A stretch of 64,000 nt of DNA from Rubrivivax sp. (GCA_020248915.1 JADCGP010000019.1:1-64000); one strand, 5' to 3'; positions 24,292-34,340 are shown, counted from the stretch's first letter. A program made the numbers and translations. Notes: generated by a model not told the origin, from the letters alone.

Positions 24292-26241
24292 ATGCTGATG
24301 CGCCGCTACGAGATGCCCTGGCGGCGCGCCTACGAGGTATACGCCGCCGCCGTCTGGGCATCCGCCCTGCTGTTCTTCGCGGTCACCGGCGGGCTGGGCC
24401 TGCTCCCGCGACAGCTCGCACTCCCGATCGCCGCGTTCTGCCTGGCGATGGGCGTCCTGCGGCTGGCGCAGGGCGTTCACACCCTGGTGCTGCGCGCCTC
24501 GCTCTCGGGCCGCGGCATCCAGGTGCTGAGCACACGGGCCGTCGCCCGCTGGACGGAGAAGCCTGACGCGGTGTTCCTGGGCTTTGGCTTCGAGTGGCGG
24601 CCCGTCCACTCGCAGCGTCTCTACGAACTGGCCAAGGTCGACTACCGGGAGTTCACCGTGTCGCCCCGCCTGCTGCAGGTGCTGGGCTACGACGCGCGCC
24701 CGCAACCCGATGCCGAGATCGGCCTGCCCTACATCCATGGCGTCGAGCCGCGCGAGGTGCCCCTGCACCGGCCGCTGCAGAACTTCGAAGGCGGCACCTT
24801 GCTGGTAGGCACCACCCAGTCCGGCAAGGGCGTAGCGCTGGCCAACCTGGTGACGCAGGCCGTGCGTCGCGGCGACGTGGTCATCGTCATCGACCCCAAG
24901 AACAGCCGCCGCCTGAAGCGCGTCACCCAGCGTGCCTGCGAGGACTGGCGCGAGCCCGACACCTTCCTCGAGTTCCACCCCGCCTTTCCTGAAGCCGGCG
25001 TGCGCCTGGACTTCACCTTCAACTGGCAGAAGCCCACCGAGATCGCCTCGCGCATCCAGTCGATCATGCCGCCGGACACTGCCGGCGCCTTCTCCGCCTT
25101 CGGCTGGGACGCCGTGAACGTGGTCGTGCAGGGCCTGGTGGAACTGGAGGAGCGGCCGAACCTGGTCAAGCTCACCAAGTACATCGAGGGCGGTATCGAG
25201 CCCGTGCTGGAAGCGACGCTTCGCCGCTTCTACGAGCGGCTGCTGGGCGCCGGCTGGCGCGACCAGCCGGAGATGAAGAAGCTGCTTCACGACGCGCACC
25301 GCGGCAACATGAAGCGCCCGTCTGAGGCGGCCAGTGCGGACCTGCTGGCCCTGGTCGCCTTCTACGAGCACCACGTCCCGCAGTCGCAGCGCAACAAGGT
25401 GCTCGACGCCCAGGTGCGCACCTTCCGCCACAACCGCGAGCATTACCAGAAGATCACGGCCAACCTGCTGCCGGTGCTCTCGATGCTGACCTCGGGCGAC
25501 CTCGGCCGCAGCCTGTCGCCCGACCCCTTCGACACCGGCGATGCCAGGCCGATCATGAACTTCGAGAAGATCGAGCGCGCCGGGCATGTGCTGTACATGT
25601 GCCTGGATTCCCTGCCCGACCCGTCGGTCGCCACCGCCATCGGCGCACTGGCCCTGGCCGACCTGGCCGCCCGTGCGGGCATGCGCTACAACCTGGGCGG
25701 CTACCGGCGCATCTCGCTCTTCGTCGACGAGGTGTCGAACGTCATCAACCAGCCGCTGATCGAGATCCTGAACAAGGGCGCCGAGGGTGGCATCTTCACC
25801 ACCTGTGCGATGCAGACGCTGGCCGACCTGGCCAAGCGGCTGGGCAGCGAAGACGCGGCGCGCATGGCGCTGGGCAACCTCAACAACCTGATCGCGCTGC
25901 GCTCCAAGGACCGGCCGACGCAGGACTTCGTGGTCGAGACCTTCGGCAAGACCGCGATCCACTCGGTGCGCGTGGGCCTGAGCAGCGGTGCCGACGCCCA
26001 CCTGGGCGACTTCTCGTCGAGCTACTCGACGCAGCTCACCGAGAGCTTCGAGGAGATGGTGCCGGCCGACGTGCTGGGCAAGCTGCCCAACCTGCAGTAC
26101 TTCGCCTCCGTGTCGGGCGGGCGGATCATCAAGGGGCGGTTTCCGATCCTCGACCCGGATGCGGATGAGCCAAGAGCAACACGTTCGGAGCCACCGAAGG
26201 CGATCCGGACTCCAGCTGCGATGACGGGGCAACCGTCATGA
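24292..26241 (+). CDS. traD: TraD type IV coupling protein
   Basis: 649 residues from the ATG at 24292 (GAGGAG upstream); a longer open frame runs into traI and is rejected. Two N-terminal membrane helices (about 18-62) precede a VirD4/TraD ATPase. Walker A is VGTTQSGKGV (about 179-188) and Walker B is ISLFVDEVSN near 477. It recruits the relaxosome to the secretion channel and pumps DNA through the inner membrane. It is coupled to traI (1-base gap) and to the DUF4400 gene (4-base overlap), the standard traI-traD-DUF4400 unit of SXT/IncC-type transfer systems. Confidence 0.92.
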   Translation: MLMRRYEMPWRRAYEVYAAAVWASALLFFAVTGGLGLLPRQLALPIAAFCLAMGVLRLAQGVHTLVLRASLSGRGIQVLSTRAVARWTEKPDAVFLGFGFEWRPVHSQRLYELAKVDYREFTVSPRLLQVLGYDARPQPDAEIGLPYIHGVEPREVPLHRPLQNFEGGTLLVGTTQSGKGVALANLVTQAVRRGDVVIVIDPKNSRRLKRVTQRACEDWREPDTFLEFHPAFPEAGVRLDFTFNWQKPTEIASRIQSIMPPDTAGAFSAFGWDAVNVVVQGLVELEERPNLVKLTKYIEGGIEPVLEATLRRFYERLLGAGWRDQPEMKKLLHDAHRGNMKRPSEAASADLLALVAFYEHHVPQSQRNKVLDAQVRTFRHNREHYQKITANLLPVLSMLTSGDLGRSLSPDPFDTGDARPIMNFEKIERAGHVLYMCLDSLPDPSVATAIGALALADLAARAGMRYNLGGYRRISLFVDEVSNVINQPLIEILNKGAEGGIFTTCAMQTLADLAKRLGSEDAARMALGNLNNLIALRSKDRPTQDFVVETFGKTAIHSVRVGLSSGADAHLGDFSSSYSTQLTESFEEMVPADVLGKLPNLQYFASVSGGRIIKGRFPILDPDADEPRATRSEPPKAIRTPAAMTGQPS

Positions 26242-26861
26242 TCCGCGCGGTCAGCATCGCCGCCCTGCTCAGCCTGCTGGTGCTGGTGCTCTACCTGCCC
26301 TCGGCGCATCCGCCGAAACGGTTCCTGGCGCAGATTCGAAGCGAGCACCAGGCGATGGAAGCGGTTTGGGGCGAGGCGCCCGCGCTGCGGATCCTCGACC
26401 GAGCGCTGGGCCTACAGGGCGCGGCACGAGAGGCCACCCCTGTGCCCCCGATAGCCAGTGCGTCGGCGGCGAGCGGTGTGGACGGCGCCGTGGCGCGGGA
26501 GATGGCTTCCGTCAACCAGCGGCTGTTCGGGAACAGCTACTTCCGCGCGATCGATGCGTTGGTTCTCCTTGCTGCGTTTCGTGCATCGGCCATGGTCGAG
26601 TGGCTGCCATGGTTGATGGTCGGCGCGTTGGCGGCCTTGGTCGACGGCGGCATCGTCCGGCTGATCAAGGCCAAGGAGTTCAGGCACCACGACCCCGAGC
26701 TCTTCGCGCTGTTCGCAGGCTTGGCCATCACCGCTGCGTGCGCAGCCGTCGTAGCGCTCGTCATTCCAGTGACGATGCCTCCGCTGCTGATACCGGTCGT
26801 GCCCGTGGGTGTCGCGGCGCTGGCAGCCCTGGCGCTGGCCAACTTCCACCGCAGGGCTTAG
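26238..26861 (+). CDS. DUF4400 membrane protein (TraD-associated)
   Basis: 207 residues starting in an ATGA overlap with traD. Four hydrophobic segments (about 4-21, 114-135, 152-174, 178-200) and the SVNQRLFGNSYFRAIDALVLLAAFR region match DUF4400. This family is regularly encoded after traD in SXT/R391 and PFGI-type elements. It probably sits in the inner membrane beside the coupling protein; its exact role is unknown. The converging gene at 26858 overlaps its last four bases, marking the border of defence block 2. Confidence 0.85.
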   Translation: MIRAVSIAALLSLLVLVLYLPSAHPPKRFLAQIRSEHQAMEAVWGEAPALRILDRALGLQGAAREATPVPPIASASAASGVDGAVAREMASVNQRLFGNSYFRAIDALVLLAAFRASAMVEWLPWLMVGALAALVDGGIVRLIKAKEFRHHDPELFALFAGLAITAACAAVVALVIPVTMPPLLIPVVPVGVAALAALALANFHRRA

Positions 26862-27973
26862 CCCCTCGGCTTGACTGCTGCTGCGCGCACCACCTCTTCG
26901 CCCCGCGCAATCATGCGGTTGATGAAGTCGGGCTCTGGCGAGGTCTTGGCGCGCCACTCGGCCGAGTTGATGCGTTCCAAGTGTCCGGTGATCGTCGCCG
27001 CAATTCGCCGCGCGTCCGTCTCCGACCACCAACTCGAGAGGGCCTGAGGCAGCACATCGGCCGAAGAGATCTCAGTGGCACAGTCGAACAGCAGCTTGGC
27101 CATCAAGCGCAGGTGCCGGTCGAAGCTGGCAAACAGGAACCGTGGTCGCCCGTCGGGCCCGGCCTCGTTCACCTTGCGGACGAACTCGCTCAGGTGCGTC
27201 AGATCCCAAGCCGCATTGCGCGCGCCTGCGATCGCTGCCTCGCGATCGGAAGAGTTCTTGTCCTTGAAGACCCGGCGCTTCGGTGGCGAGTTGGGCGCGA
27301 AGTAGACGCTGGCCAGCATGGCCGCATGCCCCCCGAACATGAAGTCGTCTCTCATCCAATCCAGCAGGCGCAGCACCCGCTCGATGGGCCTCAGATCCTG
27401 CATCTCGAGATCCATCACCTTCAACGCGATGATGTAGTTTCGGTTCCAGCGCTTGAGTGGCTTCGCGAGGTCGTGCTTCTGAACCTCGCGCGGCGGGCCT
27501 GGCGCGCGGAGCTGATCCCCACGGCCCAAGGCGAGGTCCATCACATCGTGCACCCTGGCGTTATCGGCTGACCGAAACCAAGCCAGTTCGTCCCATGCCG
27601 CCTCGTTGCCGGCTGTGTGCGCAAGCTCGTGGAATGCCACCGATGGCTCGATCTCTATGTCGAGGCACTGGGCAAACGCCAGAAGGCCGGCAGCCGTTCG
27701 GACCTGCTGATCCGCCTCGACACGGCGCCCGCGTGCCAGCTGGGCCATCCGGGACACCACGTTTCGGTCGGGGATCAGGATGGTCTTCGACCGCTCGATG
27801 TGCTGGTCGTAGAAGTACCCATCGGGGTGAAACAAACCTACGGGTGGCGGCACATAACCTGGCACACACACCTCGGTGGCGGCCAGTCGCTCGCTCAGCA
27901 CATACAAGTCCGCCAACGGATAGTCAGGCGGAAACTTCAGCAGCATGCTGAAGTCCTCGTCCGCGTCTTGCAT
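26858..27973 (-). CDS. hypothetical protein, PIN-like or zincin-like motifs, in the restriction block
   Basis: 371 residues, no firm family. Visible features are ILIPDRNVVSRMAQLA (66-80), EPSVAFHELAHTAGNEAAWDEL (109-130), and RPRFLFASFDRHLRLMAKLL near 285-305. The first and last look like the acidic strands of a PIN-type nuclease (D69, D in ASFD, with E109 between). HELAH (115-119) could instead be a zinc-protease HExxH. I cannot decide between them. It is the last gene of the leftward block, 29 bases after the YgjP-like gene, and ends overlapping DUF4400. A toxin or effector accompanying the restriction system is a reasonable guess. Confidence 0.5.
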   Translation of the reverse strand: MQDADEDFSMLLKFPPDYPLADLYVLSERLAATEVCVPGYVPPPVGLFHPDGYFYDQHIERSKTILIPDRNVVSRMAQLARGRRVEADQQVRTAAGLLAFAQCLDIEIEPSVAFHELAHTAGNEAAWDELAWFRSADNARVHDVMDLALGRGDQLRAPGPPREVQKHDLAKPLKRWNRNYIIALKVMDLEMQDLRPIERVLRLLDWMRDDFMFGGHAAMLASVYFAPNSPPKRRVFKDKNSSDREAAIAGARNAAWDLTHLSEFVRKVNEAGPDGRPRFLFASFDRHLRLMAKLLFDCATEISSADVLPQALSSWWSETDARRIAATITGHLERINSAEWRAKTSPEPDFINRMIARGEEVVRAAAVKPRG

Positions 27974-28002
27974 CCCCTGGCCTCCCTCTTTATCGCTCGC
28001 GG

Positions 28003-28767
28003 CTACTGCCGCAGCAGGTCCTCAGCCATGCCATCCAGCCGCGCCTTGACGGCACGCCAGCCCGGCATGTGCCGGTCAAGCAGCCGGTAGAACCTGGCGC
28101 TGTGGTCATGGCTTGCCAGGTGGCACAGCTCATGGAGCACGACGTAGTCGATGCAGTCTCGCGGCGCCTGCACCAAGGCGGGGTGCAAGGTGATGCGCCC
28201 ATGCGGCGAGCAACTGCCCCACTGCACGCGCATCCACTGCAGGCGCATCGGCGGCGGTACCTGCACCCAGCGCAGTCCAGCGGCAATGGTGTCCAGGCGT
28301 TCGCGCAGCACTTCGCTGGCCCGATGACGAAGCCACTCTGACATCTCGGCCTGCACGTCCAGTGAAGTTCGGCGATGGACGGTAACCTCGAGGAAGCCGC
28401 CGCGCAGCCGGCAGGACGCCGCCGCCGAGGGATCCACGGTGACACGCAGCCGGTAGCGGCGCCCGAGGTAGTGGACGGTCTCACCGCTGGTGTAGTCGCG
28501 GTGGCGAACGTGCTCCAGCCGGGCCTTGGCCTGCGCCACATGCTGCGCAATCCACGCGGCGCGCTTCTTGACTGCCTGCGCCACGGCGGCGTGCGTGGCG
28601 CCCACCGGCGCATCGACCAGGACACGCCCGCTGGCCTCCACATGAATGGCCACCCTTGACGGCTGGCGCTGAGGCTGCAACCTCAGCGCATAGGCGATGA
28701 CTTCCTCGCCATAGCGAACGCTGAACCGGCCCGCCCTGGCGAGCTGATCGACAACCCCGTCGGTCAT
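28003..28767 (-). CDS. YgjP-like (DUF45/M48-type) metallopeptidase
   Basis: 254 residues. The C-terminal half has the YgjP signature: VQWGSCSPHGRITLHP (181-196) followed by DYVVLHELCHLASHDHSARFYRLL with HELCH (212-216) and the third ligand His222. The N-terminal half carries the usual strands with AVKKRAAWIAQHVAQ. The family is a minigluzincin-like zinc peptidase often encoded at the end of type I restriction operons. Here it starts in an ATGA overlap with the hsdR stop, so it is translated with hsdR. Substrate and role in restriction are not known. Confidence 0.9.
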   Translation of the reverse strand: MTDGVVDQLARAGRFSVRYGEEVIAYALRLQPQRQPSRVAIHVEASGRVLVDAPVGATHAAVAQAVKKRAAWIAQHVAQAKARLEHVRHRDYTSGETVHYLGRRYRLRVTVDPSAAASCRLRGGFLEVTVHRRTSLDVQAEMSEWLRHRASEVLRERLDTIAAGLRWVQVPPPMRLQWMRVQWGSCSPHGRITLHPALVQAPRDCIDYVVLHELCHLASHDHSARFYRLLDRHMPGWRAVKARLDGMAEDLLRQ

Positions 28768-31700
28768 TGCGCCTTCCCGAGGCCCAGGCGGGTGATCTGC
28801 ACGATCTGCTCGACAGCCTCCTTGGCCCGGTCCAGCCCGAGCTTGCCGAACAGCAGCGGCAGCAGCCCCTTGCGAATGGCCGCCTCGATGCTCTGCGGGC
28901 TGAGCGAGTTCTCGGCCACCGCCGTTCGCACGACCTCGTCGATCTCCAGCGCCTGCGCCACCAGGGCCTGGCGGGCCGCGTCGTCCATCGCTTCCACGGC
29001 GCCATCGCCCAGCACAAGGCGCAGCACGCCGAAGTAGGCCCGGGCGTGCGGCTTGTCCGCCAACAGGTCGGGCGTGCCAGGCGGCTGGCGCGACGTCACC
29101 TGCTCCTCGAAGTCCCTGAACAATGCGTACTGCTTCAGCGGGTGGTCGAACATGGCCTCGGCCTCGGCGATCGCCTGGCGCAGCAATTCACCGAACACCT
29201 TCTGTGCGTAGGGGTCGTCGGCCAGCTCCTGTTCGATGGTCTTGCGCAGCCGGGTCCGGATCAGGTCGGTCTCGTTGCGCGTCTTCTCCTCCGACCAGTC
29301 CTTCGGGTTTTCGGCCTGGCCCAGCTGGTGCACCAGGTACACACCCTCGGGCTCGCGAACTTCCTTGCCGATCACCTGCTTGTCGACCAGCTTGCGGATC
29401 TGCTCTTCATAGGCGCTGTAGTCCACAACCTCCATCGCGTCACGACGCGCCGTCATGCGCAGCTCAGTGAAGAAACGCAGGTCGGCCTTGTAGCGGGCGA
29501 TCTGCGCTTCCGAGAAGCTCTTGTCCTCGAAGAAGCTGCGGCTCGACAGCGCCGTCTGCAGGCACAGTCCGAAGGCCGTCACCGCGGCGTAGAAGTCATC
29601 GCGCAGCTTCTGCCGCTCGTCGTACTCCTCACCGTCCGGTGCTTTCACGAACCTGGGCGTCAGCACCTGTCGGAACTGCTCCCGGTCCAGCTTGTTGGCC
29701 ACGCCCTTGAAGAACGACCACATGCGGTCGTGCAGCCCGGGCAGGCGCTTGTACTCGGTGTCGACGTTGCGGTAGAGCCCCTCGATGTCAGCGAGGTCGA
29801 AGCCGCCCTGGGTGCGGGTCTCCAGGTCCTGGTATGCGCGGATTGCGGTGTCCAGCTCCTTCAGGATGCCGCGGTAGTCCACCAGCACGCCATAGCGCTT
29901 GTCGTCGTGCAGCCGGTTCACGCGGGCCACGGCCTGGATCAGGTTGTGGCCCTTCAGCGGCTTGTCGATGTAGAGCACCGTGTTGCGGGGCTCGTCGAAA
30001 CCCGTGAGCAGCTTGTCCACCACTATCAGCAGGTCAGGCCCGTCGTCGGTGCCGAAGTCGGCCACCACCTGCTTCTCGTAGGTCTCGGCGTCCAGGCCGT
30101 GGGCCAGCACCGTCTGCTTCCACCACTTCTGCACTTCGGGCAGCTTGTCCTCGTCCACCTCGGCATTGCCCTCGCGCGTGTCGGGCGGCGAGATGACGAT
30201 GGCGCTGGTGACCAGGCCCGTATCGTCCAGCGCCTGCTTGTACCGGATGGCGTCAAGCTTGCTGTCGGTGGCCACCTGCCCCTTCAGGCCCAGGTCCAGC
30301 TTCTTGATGTTCTCGCTGAAGTGGGTGGCGATGTCCCAGGCGATCAACTCGATGCGGCCCGCCGCGCCGTAGATGGCGCCCTTCTTCGCGAACTTCTTCT
30401 TCAGGTCACCACGCTGTGCATCGCTCAGGCCCGCGGTGATCTTGTCGAACCAGCAGTTGACCGCCTCTTCGTTGATCGTCAGTTCGGGCACGCGTTCTTC
30501 GTACAACAGCGGCGCCACTGTTTCGTCTTCCACGGCCCGTTGCATGGTGTAGGCATGCACGATCGGGCCGAACTTGTTGGACGTCTTCTCGTCCTTCAGC
30601 AGTGGCGTGCCGGTGAAGGCGATGTAGGCCGCACGCGGCAGCGCCTTCTTCATGCGCTCGTGCGTCTCGCCACCGTGGCTGCGGTGGCCTTCGTCCACCA
30701 GCACGATCAGGTTGGCTGACGGGTTGCGGCACTCCGGCAGCTTCGACGCCGAGTTGAACTTGTGCACCAGCGTGAAAGTGATGCGCTCGGTGCCGCTGCC
30801 AATGCGGCGCGCCAGGTCGCGGCCGGTCATCGCGCGGCTCTTCTCGCCATCCTTCAGGGATGCGATGGCCGAGCCGAAGGCACCGCCCGAGATGAAGTTG
30901 CGCGAGAGTTGCCCTTCCAGGTCCACACGGTCCGTGACCACCACCACGCGGCACTCGGCCAGCGCGTCCACCAGCAGCAGCGCTTTGGTGAGGAACACCA
31001 TCGTGAAGCTCTTGCCTGAGCCCGTGGTGTGCCACACCACACCACCCTCACGCCCGCCATTGGGCCTAAGCTGCTGGATGCGCGCCAGCAGCGCCCGAAT
31101 GCCGAAGAACTGCTGGTAGCGGGCGACGATCTTGCCGACCTTGCGGTCGAACAGCACGTAGCTGCGCAGGAACTCCAGCAGGCGGCTCAGCGTGAGCAGG
31201 CTGACCAGCAGGCGGTCCTGGTCGGTGGGCTCCATGGGCTGCGCCCACAGCGCATCGAAGTAGCTGACCAGGGCCGCAGGCTTGCCCTCAAACAGCCGGG
31301 CACGCGCCGTCGGCGGCAGCGCCGCGTTCTTGGTCGCGGCCATGTGTGCCGCATCGAACTCCTCTTCCCGCCAGCGGGCCCAGAACTTGGCGGCGGTGCC
31401 TGTGGTGCCGTAACGGCCCTCCGTCTGGCTCACGGCCAGCAGCAGCTGGGCGTAGCCGAAAAGCTGCGGAATCTCGTCGGGCCGCTGGTTGCGCAGGTGC
31501 TGGCTGACGCCCTCGGTCACCATCGACTTGCCGACGTGCGTGGACTCCGGGCGCTTGGCTTCGATCACCACCAGCGGCAGCCCGTTGACGAAGCACACCA
31601 CGTCTGGCGTGCGGTGGTGCGTTCCCTGGGCGGAGAGCACCTCCATCTCTTCGGTCACGTCCCAGCGATTGGCGGCCGGATCAGCCCAGTCGATGACCGG

Positions 31701-32060
31701 AATCGTCGGCTGGTGCTTCTTGCCATCGGGCATGAACTCGGTGACCGTGATGCCCAGCGCCAGCTTGCCGTACAGCCGTTCGTTGGCCGGCAGCAGCCCT
31801 TCGGCCAGGCTCAGCGCGGACAGCTCGCGCACGATCTGTTCGATGCCGCTGCTGGACAGCGGGAACGACTGGCCCTTGTACTCGTAGCGGCGAGTTTGCA
31901 GCACTTCGACCAGGCGTGACCGGAGCAGCACCTCGCGGGTGCTGCCGCGCATCGCGAGGGCCTGGGCTGTGGTTAGGAAGTTCCAGCCGAGGTTACACAG
32001 CAGGTGCAATGCAGGCAGATGGGCCGCGTACTGCTCCTGGGTCTTGGGCGCGGCGGTCAT
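28764..32060 (-). CDS. hsdR: type I restriction enzyme, R (motor/nuclease) subunit
   Basis: 1098 residues, full length for the family. The N-terminal nuclease domain has TPDVVCFVNGLPLVVIEAKR (D153, E167-x-K169). The SF2 translocase has HTTGSGKS (344-351) and VDEGHRS (455-461), and a helical C-terminus follows (about 850-1098). It cuts foreign DNA after translocation when bound to the HsdM/HsdS complex. It overlaps hsdS upstream and the metallopeptidase downstream by four bases each, so all three are coupled. Confidence 0.95.
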   Translation of the reverse strand: MTAAPKTQEQYAAHLPALHLLCNLGWNFLTTAQALAMRGSTREVLLRSRLVEVLQTRRYEYKGQSFPLSSSGIEQIVRELSALSLAEGLLPANERLYGKLALGITVTEFMPDGKKHQPTIPVIDWADPAANRWDVTEEMEVLSAQGTHHRTPDVVCFVNGLPLVVIEAKRPESTHVGKSMVTEGVSQHLRNQRPDEIPQLFGYAQLLLAVSQTEGRYGTTGTAAKFWARWREEEFDAAHMAATKNAALPPTARARLFEGKPAALVSYFDALWAQPMEPTDQDRLLVSLLTLSRLLEFLRSYVLFDRKVGKIVARYQQFFGIRALLARIQQLRPNGGREGGVVWHTTGSGKSFTMVFLTKALLLVDALAECRVVVVTDRVDLEGQLSRNFISGGAFGSAIASLKDGEKSRAMTGRDLARRIGSGTERITFTLVHKFNSASKLPECRNPSANLIVLVDEGHRSHGGETHERMKKALPRAAYIAFTGTPLLKDEKTSNKFGPIVHAYTMQRAVEDETVAPLLYEERVPELTINEEAVNCWFDKITAGLSDAQRGDLKKKFAKKGAIYGAAGRIELIAWDIATHFSENIKKLDLGLKGQVATDSKLDAIRYKQALDDTGLVTSAIVISPPDTREGNAEVDEDKLPEVQKWWKQTVLAHGLDAETYEKQVVADFGTDDGPDLLIVVDKLLTGFDEPRNTVLYIDKPLKGHNLIQAVARVNRLHDDKRYGVLVDYRGILKELDTAIRAYQDLETRTQGGFDLADIEGLYRNVDTEYKRLPGLHDRMWSFFKGVANKLDREQFRQVLTPRFVKAPDGEEYDERQKLRDDFYAAVTAFGLCLQTALSSRSFFEDKSFSEAQIARYKADLRFFTELRMTARRDAMEVVDYSAYEEQIRKLVDKQVIGKEVREPEGVYLVHQLGQAENPKDWSEEKTRNETDLIRTRLRKTIEQELADDPYAQKVFGELLRQAIAEAEAMFDHPLKQYALFRDFEEQVTSRQPPGTPDLLADKPHARAYFGVLRLVLGDGAVEAMDDAARQALVAQALEIDEVVRTAVAENSLSPQSIEAAIRKGLLPLLFGKLGLDRAKEAVEQIVQITRLGLGKAQ

Positions 32061-33280
32061 CCAGTGCTCTCTGTGGCTGGAAGGCGGACGCGGCGCTTGC
32101 CGGTAAGTAGCTGCTGCATCAAGGCCAGCTTCTCTTCTCGCAACGCACCCAGGCGCCGCAACTGCAACTGCTCCTCGGCTTCCGACGTATTGAGGGCAAT
32201 GGCGATCGCGCGCTGCTCATCTGCTTCGGGAACATGCAGCCGTAGCTTGAAGAAGTCGCCGATGCCAACATTCAGAAGCCCGTGGTTGCGGGCACCCTCT
32301 TGCGCAATGCCGCCAATTCCTTCATTGAGAAGTCCGCTTTCGAAGTAGTGCCGAAAGAAATCAAAGCTGGCGTCCACGCCTGCGCGCAGGCGAAAACACA
32401 GGTACAGACTTGAGACCACGCCAGCGTCGTATTTCAACAGCGGCTTGATAGCGCCCATTGGGTAGCCAGCGGAGTAGCTCTTGTTGTAGGCAAAGTCCCC
32501 ACGATGCAATAGCGTGTACCCGGAGAGGTCCGCACTGGCCACCGACTTACTGAAGAAGTCGCGCTGACTTATGAGACCGTGCTCACCCGAGATTGTCAGC
32601 ACGTTGTCGTTGCCAGTAGCGTTCTTCCGCGGTACACGCTCGAACATCTGGTCGAAGTCGATGTAGCGCCAGGGGTCGGACCTGCCCCTAAGCTGACGCC
32701 GGCCAGACAGCAGCGAAGTCCCAAACGACTTGTTTCGCCGCCGCGAAGCGAGCAGGAGTCGCTCAGCCTTGATGATCGCCTCATCCCAGGCGCCGAGCAC
32801 TTGAGCGACTCGCCGTTGCTCGTCGATTGGCGGTACGGGCACACCCACACCTTTCAGAATTCCGCCGCTCAAGTTTTGCTGAGTGCCGGCATTTCCGAGC
32901 TCGCGTATCGCGTCGTACTGAAATGTGAAGTACTGAAAGTAGAAGTCCGGGTCGTGACCGGCCTTGAGCAAGATAGCAGCGCAGGCTTGATTAGTGGACG
33001 CCTCAATCCCGAGCTTCGCAACCTGCCCGCGCGTCTTGCCTTGCCCGTACATCGCCATCAGCAGCGTACCCGGCGGGAACAGCTTGGCCGACGAGTTCTT
33101 CAGGCCAGCTTCGGTGATCTTCTCGGCCGTGTCAGTGATCGTGTTGAACTGGATCTCGCCCGTGGTCACCCAAGGGACCGAGCCGCCCCAGTAGCTTGGC
33201 TCGGATCGATCCGGCGTACCACCGGACGTGATTCGGGCGATCTCGCCCAGCGTGCTTCGGTGCCATCCATCAGGCAACAT
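32057..33280 (-). CDS. hsdS: type I restriction enzyme, S (specificity) subunit, two TRDs
   Basis: 407 residues from the ATG at 33280, inside the end of the rhuM frame (11-base overlap). It has two target-recognition domains. The first (about 1-150) starts with WHRSTLGEIARITSGGTPDRS and ends VPPIDEQRRVAQVLGAWDEAI. The second (about 200-360) ends VPEADEQRAIAIALNTSEAEE. Each end is followed by the conserved helix that packs on HsdM. It directs both methylation and cleavage to a bipartite site, which cannot be read from sequence alone. Confidence 0.92.
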   Translation of the reverse strand: MLPDGWHRSTLGEIARITSGGTPDRSEPSYWGGSVPWVTTGEIQFNTITDTAEKITEAGLKNSSAKLFPPGTLLMAMYGQGKTRGQVAKLGIEASTNQACAAILLKAGHDPDFYFQYFTFQYDAIRELGNAGTQQNLSGGILKGVGVPVPPIDEQRRVAQVLGAWDEAIIKAERLLLASRRRNKSFGTSLLSGRRQLRGRSDPWRYIDFDQMFERVPRKNATGNDNVLTISGEHGLISQRDFFSKSVASADLSGYTLLHRGDFAYNKSYSAGYPMGAIKPLLKYDAGVVSSLYLCFRLRAGVDASFDFFRHYFESGLLNEGIGGIAQEGARNHGLLNVGIGDFFKLRLHVPEADEQRAIAIALNTSEAEEQLQLRRLGALREEKLALMQQLLTGKRRVRLPATESTG

Positions 33281-34340
33281 CGCCACCCCCCTTGCGCGAC
33301 TTGCGACCGCGCTTTTCCACCTCCACCAGCGGCGTGAGGTCTGCCGCCGCCCGGAAGTCCTTCTCTGCCGGGCTCGGCAGTTCGTCCAGCACCTGCCGGA
33401 ACCGCTCGTACTCGGCATGGGCCATGGCCAGCGCCTTTTCGCGGCTCACCTTGCCTGCATGGCCCAGCACGTCACGGTCCATGATGCGAAGGAAGTCGTC
33501 CAGCTTGCCGATCCACTGCGCCATCGTCATCGGGCGACGGCGCATTGCCTGGCCCTCGGCGAATTCGAGGTACAGGTTGACGATGCGGTTCAGCGCGTCC
33601 AGTTCGTCCGGGCCGAGATAGTTCTTGGCGATCTCAACGTCCTGCCTACGCGGGCGGGCGCCTTCCCAGCTGGTCAGCCCCATGTTGGGCTTGGCTGCGT
33701 CGGCCCGCGCCACGATGACTTCGGCCGCCGTGTGGCCGTGCACGGCCCAGTGCATCTTGTTCTGCACCGTGGCGAAGAACTGCTTGGAGAGGTCGTTCTT
33801 CGGGTCGTAGTCGACGCTGGTGGCATAGATGTCCAGCACCTTGCGCCAGAACACCTTCTCCGAGCTGCGTATGTCGCGGATGCGCGCCAGCAGCTCGTCG
33901 AAGTACACGCTGTCGCCGCCCGCCTTGAAGCGCGAATCGTCGAGAACGAATCCCTTGACCAGGTAGTCACTCAGGTGCGCCGTCGCCCACTGGCGGAACT
34001 GGGTGCCTCTGGCCGATCGCACGCGGTAGCCCACCGCCAGAATGACCTCCAGGCTGTAGAGCCGGACGGTGCGCCTGACCTCCCGCCCGCCTTCCTGGCG
34101 AACCTGTAAGCCGGACTTACAGGTTGCCGGCTCATCGGCCTCGCCCTCGGCGTAGATGGCCTTGACGTGCTGGGTGACGTTCTGCGGCGTGGTCTGGAAT
34201 AGGGTAGCGATTGCGGCCTGGCTGAGCCACAGCGTGCCACCCTCGGCGCGCATCTCGATGCGTGTGAGCCCGTCTTCGGTGGTGTACAGGACGAACTCGC
34301 CGGCACCGTCGGCCGGGACCAGGGGCAACGGCTCACTCAT
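33270..34340 (-). CDS. RhuM-family protein (virulence RhuM / KilA-N-like)
   Basis: 356 residues. Family hallmarks are LWLSQAAIATLFQTTPQNVTQHVKAIYAEGE (36-66), RTVRLYSLEVILAVGYRVRSARGTQFRQWATAHLSDYLVKGF (about 90-131) and SSEKVFWRKVLDIYATSVDYDP (about 160-182). RhuM genes are very often inserted between hsdM and hsdS in type I loci, as here. The N-terminus looks like a DNA-binding helix-turn-helix. It overlaps hsdM by 8 bases and hsdS by 11, so it is part of the operon. Its biochemical role is not known. Confidence 0.9.
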   Translation of the reverse strand: MSEPLPLVPADGAGEFVLYTTEDGLTRIEMRAEGGTLWLSQAAIATLFQTTPQNVTQHVKAIYAEGEADEPATCKSGLQVRQEGGREVRRTVRLYSLEVILAVGYRVRSARGTQFRQWATAHLSDYLVKGFVLDDSRFKAGGDSVYFDELLARIRDIRSSEKVFWRKVLDIYATSVDYDPKNDLSKQFFATVQNKMHWAVHGHTAAEVIVARADAAKPNMGLTSWEGARPRRQDVEIAKNYLGPDELDALNRIVNLYLEFAEGQAMRRRPMTMAQWIGKLDDFLRIMDRDVLGHAGKVSREKALAMAHAEYERFRQVLDELPSPAEKDFRAAADLTPLVEVEKRGRKSRKGGGDVA

